12,234 nt of DNA from Hydrogenothermaceae bacterium. GTDB lineage: Bacteria > Aquificota > Aquificae > Hydrogenothermales > Hydrogenothermaceae. The DNA is taken from positions 1-12,234 of the forward strand of contig JALSSE010000219.1 in the NCBI GenBank assembly GCA_026984415.1, written 5' to 3'. Both the position numbers and the translations under genes were made by a program. Under the pieces are notes generated by a model. The model was not told where the DNA came from and ran no database searches. It worked only from the letters and a program-made list of their open reading frames with translations. This document shows, one piece after another, positions 7,205-12,234 of this stretch (positions are counted from its first letter, which is position 1; each line of letters begins with the position of its first letter).

Positions 7205-7725
7205 AGTTTTTGATTAGTATTGTTTTATTATTTTTTAATATTTCTTACGGAATGCTTTTAATAAAACCTGAAGATGCAATAAAGGAACAATTTCCTGATT
7301 CCAAAATTGTAAAAAAGAATATACTTCTCACTAAAAAACAGGTGAGTCAGATTCAAAAATTGTCAAAATCAAGGTTAAATTCAAGTATTATTACTGTTTA
7401 TTTTATAAAAAAAGATGGAAAAAATGTCGGGTATGGAATTATAAATACCCATAAGGTAAGGACAAAAAAAGAAACTGTTTTATTTATACTTTCTCCAGAC
7501 TGCAAAATACAGGACATTGAGATAATAGCATTTTATGAACCTCCTGAATATATGCCAGATAAAAGATGGTTAAAAGTTTTTAAAGGTAAAGATTCAAGTA
7601 ATCAATTAAGATTAAAAAGAGACATTCCAAATATAACAGGAGCAACCCTTTCATCAAAAGCAATAACTACTGCTACAAGGCAGACTGTTTATATCTGTGA
7701 AACTGTTTTAAAAGGGAAAAAATGA
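7201..7725 (+). CDS. Secreted FMN-binding-domain protein, likely covalently flavinylated
   Basis: A 174-residue protein. Residues 1-17 form a signal peptide with a hydrophobic core, placing the rest in the periplasm. The C-terminal half resembles the FMN-binding domain of NqrC, RnfG and NosR. The diagnostic motif is D141-I-P-N-I-T-G-A-T149-L-S-S near the C-terminus; in this family the final Thr of [ST]GAT receives FMN through a phosphoester bond made by ApbE. An apbE gene lies 0.9 kb downstream on the other strand, which supports the assignment. No other Rnf or Nqr subunit is present, so this is a stand-alone flavoprotein, expected to pass single electrons outside the cytoplasm, probably with the two membrane proteins encoded next. 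It overlaps both neighbours by four bases (ATGA). The electron donor and acceptor are unknown; ferric iron is an attractive guess from context. Confidence 0.8.
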   Translation: MKFLISIVLLFFNISYGMLLIKPEDAIKEQFPDSKIVKKNILLTKKQVSQIQKLSKSRLNSSIITVYFIKKDGKNVGYGIINTHKVRTKKETVLFILSPDCKIQDIEIIAFYEPPEYMPDKRWLKVFKGKDSSNQLRLKRDIPNITGATLSSKAITTATRQTVYICETVLKGKK

Positions 7726-8198
7726 GATTTTTTGTCCAGCATAAAAAATCAGAATTTATTTCTTTACTTGTGGTGTTATTTTCCTTAACTTTTTACCTTT
7801 TTATATTCTTTTCTGTTTTATTAAAATTTGAAAGTAATCAATTTTTTCCAGAAGAAATAGTTTTAGATATAAATGGCAATTTAGATGAATTTATTGAGCC
7901 AAAGGAACTGACTGCTTTAATAGAAAATATACATATAAATCTATTTATTAATTTGATAGGTTTTTTGTCTATCGCTGGTATATTGTTTAGAACTTTAATC
8001 AATCATAAATTAAAAATTTTGCTTGTTTTTGTAGGTTTTCTATCTATTTTGATTTACCCTTTATCCTTGTTAGGTATAAAGTTTTTATGGGAAGGATTTG
8101 GATATTTAGCTTTTGCGTCTTTTCTACTTATTATTATTGTATTTTTTGTTGTGAATTCTATTAACATTTTATCCTTTTTAAACGGGAAAATTAGATGA
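7722..8198 (+). CDS. Four-helix inner-membrane protein, first of a tandem pair
   Basis: A 158-residue hydrophobic protein with likely membrane segments near 13-35, 72-91, 98-118 and 124-149, and a longer loop at about 36-70 between helices 1 and 2. That loop holds G52-N-L-D-E-F-I-E-P-K61, also found as GNPEKFINPK in the next gene product, so the two look like divergent paralogues. His71 sits at the loop/helix-2 boundary and His95 after helix 2; haem or quinone binding is possible but unproven. The family was not recognised. The start overlaps the stop of the FMN-protein gene (ATGA, 7722-7725), with GGGAAAAA as a weak ribosome binding site. The context suggests a membrane anchor or electron-entry subunit for the periplasmic flavoprotein. 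Confidence 0.75.
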   Translation: MRFFVQHKKSEFISLLVVLFSLTFYLFIFFSVLLKFESNQFFPEEIVLDINGNLDEFIEPKELTALIENIHINLFINLIGFLSIAGILFRTLINHKLKILLVFVGFLSILIYPLSLLGIKFLWEGFGYLAFASFLLIIIVFFVVNSINILSFLNGKIR

Positions 8199-8650
8199 AT
8201 CTTTTAGCTTTTACTATTGGTATTTTTATTTTTTCAATAGTTTTCCAGCTTTTTACAGGTATTTGGCTGTTTTTTGAAAAATACTCTATAAATCCAGAAT
8301 ACATATCAGAACTTATAAGAGGAAATCCAGAAAAATTTATAAATCCAAAATCTGTTTTAGGAATTCTTGAAATAACTGTTCCTCATCTGTTGGCAGTTAG
8401 TCTAACTGTATTTGTTATTTTACACTTCTTTTATTTTTCAAAAATTAATATGTTTAAAATAGTTTTATCTTTAACTGTTTTTATCTCTGGAATATTAGAT
8501 ATAGTTTCAAATGTATTAATTCTAAAAATCTCACCTGTTTTCTCCTATGTTAAAGTCCTTTCTTTTTTACTTTTTGAAATAGGTTTGTTTATATCCCTTG
8601 TTCTTGTTGGATTATCTTCTTATAAGCATTTAAGACAGCAAAATCACTAA
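8195..8650 (+). CDS. Four-helix inner-membrane protein, second of a tandem pair
   Basis: A 151-residue protein with likely membrane segments near 5-27, 61-81, 87-110 and 118-142. The loop after helix 1 carries G43-N-P-E-K-F-I-N-P-K52, matching the preceding protein (shared pattern GN-x3-FI-x-PK, then a conserved Glu seven residues on). His64 and His77 lie 13 residues apart in helix 2, a spacing seen in b-type haem helices, but the partner protein does not conserve both, so haem binding is only a possibility. It overlaps the previous gene by four bases (ATGA at 8195-8198). Its last 62 bases overlap the 3' end of the convergent apbE gene. Predicted to act with the upstream membrane protein, perhaps as a heterodimer; exact function unknown. 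Confidence 0.75.
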   Translation: MNLLAFTIGIFIFSIVFQLFTGIWLFFEKYSINPEYISELIRGNPEKFINPKSVLGILEITVPHLLAVSLTVFVILHFFYFSKINMFKIVLSLTVFISGILDIVSNVLILKISPVFSYVKVLSFLLFEIGLFISLVLVGLSSYKHLRQQNH

Positions 8651-9566
8651 AATTTTTACTGAAAATTATCTGTCCAGAATTTAAAATTAAAATAAATCCA
8701 ACTTTTTTACTTTTTAAAAATTTCAATGCGTAATCTAAAGGCATTACTGAAATAGCCGTTGAGTAAGCATCTATTGAGGTATTATCTGCAACTGATACTA
8801 AAGTTATTGAAGCGAATGTCTGCTCAGATTTTCCAGTTTTTGGATTGATAAGGTGGTTATATTTTTTTGATTTTATATACCTTTCATAATTACCACTCGT
8901 TGAGATTGATGTATTTGGTTTTTTTGTTTTAAATTTAATTATCCACCCTTCTCCAAAGGGATTTTGAATAAAAATATCACATAAATTTAAACACCTGATA
9001 TCACCACTGGCAGCTATTATTCCTCTTTTAACTCCTTTTTCTATTAAAAATTTTGCAACTTTATCAACAGCAAAACCTTTTCCGATACCACCTAAATCAA
9101 TCTTTGCATTATTTTTTAATGCTACTTTGTTTCCTTTTAGTTCAATATTTTTGTAAGAGATATTTTTTAAAGTTTCTTTAATCTTTTTTTCATCTGGTAT
9201 TGTTTCTTTTTCTGTTTCAAATTTGTAAGTATCTTTTGTTAGCTTCCCTACTGTAATATCAAAGTATCCATCTGTTTCTTTAGAAATTTTTAAAGATTTT
9301 TTAATTATTTCTATAGAAACTGGAGATAAAATTGCAGTTTTTTCTTTATTTAAAATGGAAATCTCACTGTTTTCTTTATAAATTGATAGTTTTTTATCTA
9401 AATCTTTAAAAATCTGGAAAGATGGTTTAAATAACTCTGACTTATTTTCTTGGAGTTTTATTGTTATATACGTTCCCATTATAAACTTTGTTCTTACTTT
9501 CAGTTCTTCTGATTTTGAAGCTAAAACGTATAAAAAACAAAAAAGAATAATGGTTAACTTTTTCAT
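8589..9566 (-). CDS. apbE: FAD:protein FMN transferase ApbE
   Basis: A 325-residue ApbE-family protein. ApbE splits FAD and attaches FMN to a Thr or Ser in [ST]GAT motifs of extracytoplasmic flavoproteins, using Mg2+. Family signatures: M30-G-T-Y-I-T-I, DGYFDITVG (99-107), DLGGIGKGFAVD (157-168), ASGDIR (186-191), STSGNYERY (222-230), HLINPKTG (238-245) and DAYSTAISVM (266-275), where Asp266 and Thr270 fall in the expected metal-binding region. Residues 1-17 are a signal peptide without a lipobox at a usable position, so a periplasmic enzyme is expected. The start at 9566 has GGAAGGA upstream on the minus strand. The gene converges on the FMN-protein operon, overlapping its last gene by 62 bases, and is divergent from the porin gene. 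Its natural target here is very probably the protein at 7201-7725. Confidence 0.95.
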   Translation of the reverse strand: MKKLTIILFCFLYVLASKSEELKVRTKFIMGTYITIKLQENKSELFKPSFQIFKDLDKKLSIYKENSEISILNKEKTAILSPVSIEIIKKSLKISKETDGYFDITVGKLTKDTYKFETEKETIPDEKKIKETLKNISYKNIELKGNKVALKNNAKIDLGGIGKGFAVDKVAKFLIEKGVKRGIIAASGDIRCLNLCDIFIQNPFGEGWIIKFKTKKPNTSISTSGNYERYIKSKKYNHLINPKTGKSEQTFASITLVSVADNTSIDAYSTAISVMPLDYALKFLKSKKVGFILILNSGQIIFSKNFSDFAVLNAYKKIIQQEQGI

Positions 9567-9666
9567 CTATTTTTTCCTTCCATATCCAGTTTATAAAAGC
9601 TAAAGACTTTAATTTATGACAAAACTCTAAAAAAATCATAAAACTATAAGTCTCTTTTTTATAAAC

Positions 9667-9672
9667 TATACT
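9667..9672 (+). promoter_or_regulatory. Candidate -10 box for the porin-cytochrome unit
   Basis: TATACT lies 43 bases before the porin ATG and directly upstream of the shared palindromic element at 9677-9695. No convincing -35 was seen. This 143-base divergent gap must also carry the apbE promoter, which I could not pin down. Confidence 0.35.
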
Positions 9673-9676
9673 TGAA

Positions 9677-9695
9677 ATTGAGATTAAATATAAAT
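9677..9695 (+). promoter_or_regulatory. Fur-like operator candidate before the porin gene
   Basis: ATTGAGATTAAATATAAAT matches the feoA copy at 16 of 19 positions and pairs at seven of nine symmetric positions. It ends 14 bases before the porin ATG. Placed just after a -10-like TATACT, it could block transcription initiation when bound. Confidence 0.5.
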
Positions 9696-9709
9696 TAGGA
9701 GGATGTATT

Positions 9710-10972
9710 ATGAAAAGAGGTTTGTTAGCAGGTATTTTATCAGTTTCTTTTGCAGGTTCTGTATTTGCTTCAGATATAGAGGAAAGGGTTCAGCAGTTGG
9801 AAGAGCAGAACCAACAGTTAATTGATGAAATTGCAAAACTCAAAGAAGAAATTTCTATTCCAGAATTAAGACAGCAGTCTTATTCAGGGATGGGTTTTGC
9901 AGCATCAAAAGTTTACTTCAGTCCACAGGGCTTATCTATCGGTGGTTATGGGGAAATTGTTTACATTAATTATGACAGCAGCTCAAAAAGAGACTACACA
10001 GACCTTTACAGGTTTATTCCGTATATTGGTTATAAGTTCAACGACAAAATAATACTTAATGCAGAAATAGAATTTGAACACGGTGGGAATGCAGAAAGAG
10101 GTGGAGAAGTTTCCGTTGAATTTGCTTACATAGATTTTCTAATTAATAAATGGGCAAACATTAGATTAGGTAATTTACTTATTCCTGTTGGAATTACAAA
10201 TTTACAGCACGAGCCAGTTTTCTTTAATTCTGTTAATAGACCAGAAGTTGAAACAAAAATAATACCTACCACTTGGAATGAAAATGGAATTCTCATTTAC
10301 AGTAATACGGGAAATATAGATTATCAGGTTGGAATTGTAAATGGACTGTACGGAACTACCCACGGTGAATTTGGATTTTCTTCTGACAGCTGGATAAGAG
10401 GAGGAAGACAGGGAGGTGCTAAAGCAGTAGCAGAAGATTTTGCATTTGTTGGAAGGGTTGATTATTCAGGTATTGAAGGGCTTTATTTAGGAGGTTCTGT
10501 TTATTACGGAAATTCAGGACAGGGAGAAACTTTAGGTGGAGAAGAAATAAAGGGAACAGTTTCTTTATTTGAAATACACGGGAAATACCAGATAAAAGGA
10601 TTTGAATTAACAGGACTTTACGTAAAAGGACACTTAAGGGATTCAGATTTAATTTCCCTTTACAACGATGATGTTATTGGAAAAAATACTTATGGTTATT
10701 ATTTAAATGTTGCTTACGATGTACTACCATTACTAAATCAAAACTCAAATTTTAGTCTACCTGTATTTGCAAGGTATGAAAAATATAACACTCAGGATTC
10801 TGTAGCTGATGGTTTTACTCCAGACCCAAATAACGACAAAACTATCTGGACAGTGGGACTAAACTTTAAACCTCATCCAAATATTGTTTTAAAGGCAGAT
10901 TATCAATTTAGAGATAACGAAGGAGATGGAGAAGCTGATAGATTAGAACTTGGTTTAGGATTTATCTTTTAA
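9710..10972 (+). CDS. Outer-membrane porin with N-terminal coiled coil
   Basis: A 420-residue protein. Residues 1-20 are a classical signal peptide with a likely cut at SVFA/SD. A short coiled coil (about 23-49, rich in E, Q, L and K heptads) follows, then a linker and, from about residue 74, alternating aromatic/polar strands typical of a beta-barrel (for example GGYGEIVYINYD, KIILNAEIEFEH, NIVLKADYQF). The last residue is Phe in LGLGFIF, the usual C-terminal signal for outer-membrane barrel assembly. It resembles phosphate-selective-porin-type channels (OprP/OprO-like) in general style; the substrate is not evident. The coiled coil may trimerise or span the periplasm. AGGAGGA at 9697-9703 is a strong ribosome binding site. 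A haem lipoprotein gene follows 13 bases after the stop, so the two are one operon and may work together at the outer membrane. Confidence 0.88.
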   Translation: MKRGLLAGILSVSFAGSVFASDIEERVQQLEEQNQQLIDEIAKLKEEISIPELRQQSYSGMGFAASKVYFSPQGLSIGGYGEIVYINYDSSSKRDYTDLYRFIPYIGYKFNDKIILNAEIEFEHGGNAERGGEVSVEFAYIDFLINKWANIRLGNLLIPVGITNLQHEPVFFNSVNRPEVETKIIPTTWNENGILIYSNTGNIDYQVGIVNGLYGTTHGEFGFSSDSWIRGGRQGGAKAVAEDFAFVGRVDYSGIEGLYLGGSVYYGNSGQGETLGGEEIKGTVSLFEIHGKYQIKGFELTGLYVKGHLRDSDLISLYNDDVIGKNTYGYYLNVAYDVLPLLNQNSNFSLPVFARYEKYNTQDSVADGFTPDPNNDKTIWTVGLNFKPHPNIVLKADYQFRDNEGDGEADRLELGLGFIF

Positions 10973-10985
10973 GGGAGGTTAGGAA

Positions 10986-12234
10986 ATGAAAAGGTTAATT
11001 TTATTAAGTGCGGTTTTTCCTATTTTTACTGCATGTGATTTTGGAGGATTGGCAAATGATTACAATCCAGAAAATGATAAATCTGCAAAACTTGTAGCTG
11101 GATTTCCTTACTTTACAAAATATAAAAATCCAACTGCTTATATTCCTACCGAGTGTTATACAGATACAGGAATTGTTAGAAATAAAGAAGCATTTGCAAA
11201 TCCTTGTTATGTATGTCATAACGCTGGTAATACACCTGTTGATAATGCTGGAGACTGGTTAAACCAGTTAGATTTTGGAAGATTTCCTTTAAATGAAAAC
11301 CCGTGGTATAATGCAACATCACCAGAAAAAACAATAGAAAAACCAATTGACAGCTCTGGAACAAAATGGACTGAATTTGATTTAAAAAACAAAACAGTAA
11401 AAGATAATAAAAAAGGTATTCAAATCTCAATTGATAACTGGCTTAAGAAAAATAACTGGGAAGATGCATATCAAAAACAGCTTTCATTAGGAACTGGAAA
11501 ACTTGGTGAGTATAAACTTGATATGCCTCCACTTTATAAATGGAATGGAAATGAATTTGTTAGAACAGATTTTATAGATAACGAAGGGTTTATTTATAAT
11601 TCGGAAACAGAACATACAAACAATACAAATACATGGTGGAGGGCATACGACTGGAAACATTTTCCCGGTTTTTTTCCAACAAATGGAAGACTTGACTCTG
11701 CAATGATAAGACTTCCAGATAAATTTAGAAAATTTAATGGAAACTATAATAAGGATGTTTATAAGATTAACCTTTCTATTTTAGAATGTGCATTAAAACA
11801 GATTACTGAAAATTGTGAAGTTGAAAATCTCAATACAGATTTACTTGGTACATTTAATATTAGCTATGAATTATTACCTGATGGAATAAAACTTTTAAAA
11901 GTTCCTGACAATTACGTAGGAGATGCTTCTGATGAAAATGTATGGCAGATAAAAGGAAAACTTCCTGAAAATAAAAGAAAAATTGGTTTATATCCTGTTG
12001 GAACAGAATTGGCACATCCTGTTTTTTACATAAATCCAGATTGGGAGAACAAACCTGAACTTGCTGGGAAAGTTGGACAGCTAAAAGAGTTCAGATACAT
12101 GAAAAAACTTGTTATGCAGGACGTAAATGAAGAAGGTGGAGAAGAAGAGGAAAATGTAGATTATTTTCCTTACGATAAAGGACTAATGCCTAATGACCCT
12201 GAAATATGGCTTATGGGTGGTTGGATTGAAGATA
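10986..12234 (+). CDS. Haem c-binding lipoprotein (partial, runs off right edge)
   Basis: The first 416 residues are visible with no stop. MKRLILLSAVFPIFTAC17 is a lipoprotein signal; Phe at -3 of the lipobox is less usual. C74-Y-V-C-H78 is one covalent haem c site; none other is seen so far, but more could follow downstream. C57, C268 and C277 are additional cysteines, the last two perhaps forming a disulfide. The visible protein is rich in Trp, Tyr and Asn and has the distinctive segment WWRAYDWKHFPGFFPTNGR at about 217-235, and an acidic run at 382-389. I do not recognise a defined family and did not find a standard cytochrome c fold beyond the haem motif. GGGAGG and AGGAA lie upstream (10973-10985), 13 bases from the porin stop. 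As a lipid-anchored cytochrome encoded with a porin, it likely moves electrons at the outer membrane or periplasm. Confidence 0.8.
   Translation, partial: MKRLILLSAVFPIFTACDFGGLANDYNPENDKSAKLVAGFPYFTKYKNPTAYIPTECYTDTGIVRNKEAFANPCYVCHNAGNTPVDNAGDWLNQLDFGRFPLNENPWYNATSPEKTIEKPIDSSGTKWTEFDLKNKTVKDNKKGIQISIDNWLKKNNWEDAYQKQLSLGTGKLGEYKLDMPPLYKWNGNEFVRTDFIDNEGFIYNSETEHTNNTNTWWRAYDWKHFPGFFPTNGRLDSAMIRLPDKFRKFNGNYNKDVYKINLSILECALKQITENCEVENLNTDLLGTFNISYELLPDGIKLLKVPDNYVGDASDENVWQIKGKLPENKRKIGLYPVGTELAHPVFYINPDWENKPELAGKVGQLKEFRYMKKLVMQDVNEEGGEEEENVDYFPYDKGLMPNDPEIWLMGGWIED

Noticed and set aside
9442..9639. Minus-strand open frame overlapping the apbE start
   Set aside because: It is out of frame with apbE, whose signal peptide and MGTYITI motif occupy the same bases.
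11004..11430. Two minus-strand open frames opposite the haem lipoprotein
   Set aside because: The plus strand carries a long uninterrupted frame with a lipoprotein signal and CxxCH; the reverse frames have no support.

Overview
This AT-rich window looks chromosomal and comes from a Gram-negative bacterium. It encodes lipoproteins, a signal-peptide porin ending in Phe, a periplasmic flavoprotein and a c-type cytochrome. Strong A/T bias at third codon positions, heavy AGA/AGG/ATA use, Lys/Glu/Ile-rich proteins and the gene families present suggest a thermophilic Aquificota member, perhaps Hydrogenothermaceae such as Sulfurihydrogenibium. That placement is an impression from composition and protein style, not a database result. 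No tRNA, rRNA, CRISPR array, insertion sequence or phage gene was recognised. Coding density is very high: no gene-free stretch exceeds 300 bases, and the longest gaps are about 115 bases (538-652) and 143 bases (9567-9709).

Layout. 1-537: the 3' end of an unrecognised gene, translationally coupled to a one-domain cupin. 653-3762: an operon of a seven-bladed WD40 / multi-SH3b lipoprotein and lipoate biosynthesis gene lipB, overlapping by one base. 3801-4481: a minimal site-2-type (M50) membrane metalloprotease. 4568-6947: feoA-feoB, the ferrous iron transporter. 7031-8650: four tightly coupled genes, namely a 57-residue ORF, a secreted FMN-binding-domain protein with a flavinylation motif, and two four-helix membrane proteins that look like divergent tandem paralogues. 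8589-9566 (minus strand): apbE, the FMN transferase that flavinylates such proteins, converging on and overlapping that operon. 9710-12234: an outer-membrane porin followed by a haem c lipoprotein that runs off the right edge.

How the genes may work together. Three transcription units (feoAB, the FMN-protein operon, and porin/cytochrome) each carry a nearly identical 19-base, partly palindromic element 12-18 bases before the first start codon. Its size and symmetry resemble a Fur-family operator. Together with the gene content this suggests one regulon: FeoAB imports Fe2+, while the porin, haem lipoprotein, ApbE-dependent flavoprotein and its two membrane partners could form an extracytoplasmic electron-transfer route, perhaps reducing Fe3+ to feed FeoB. 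The element is visible in the sequence; the Fur assignment and the reductive iron-uptake model are inference.
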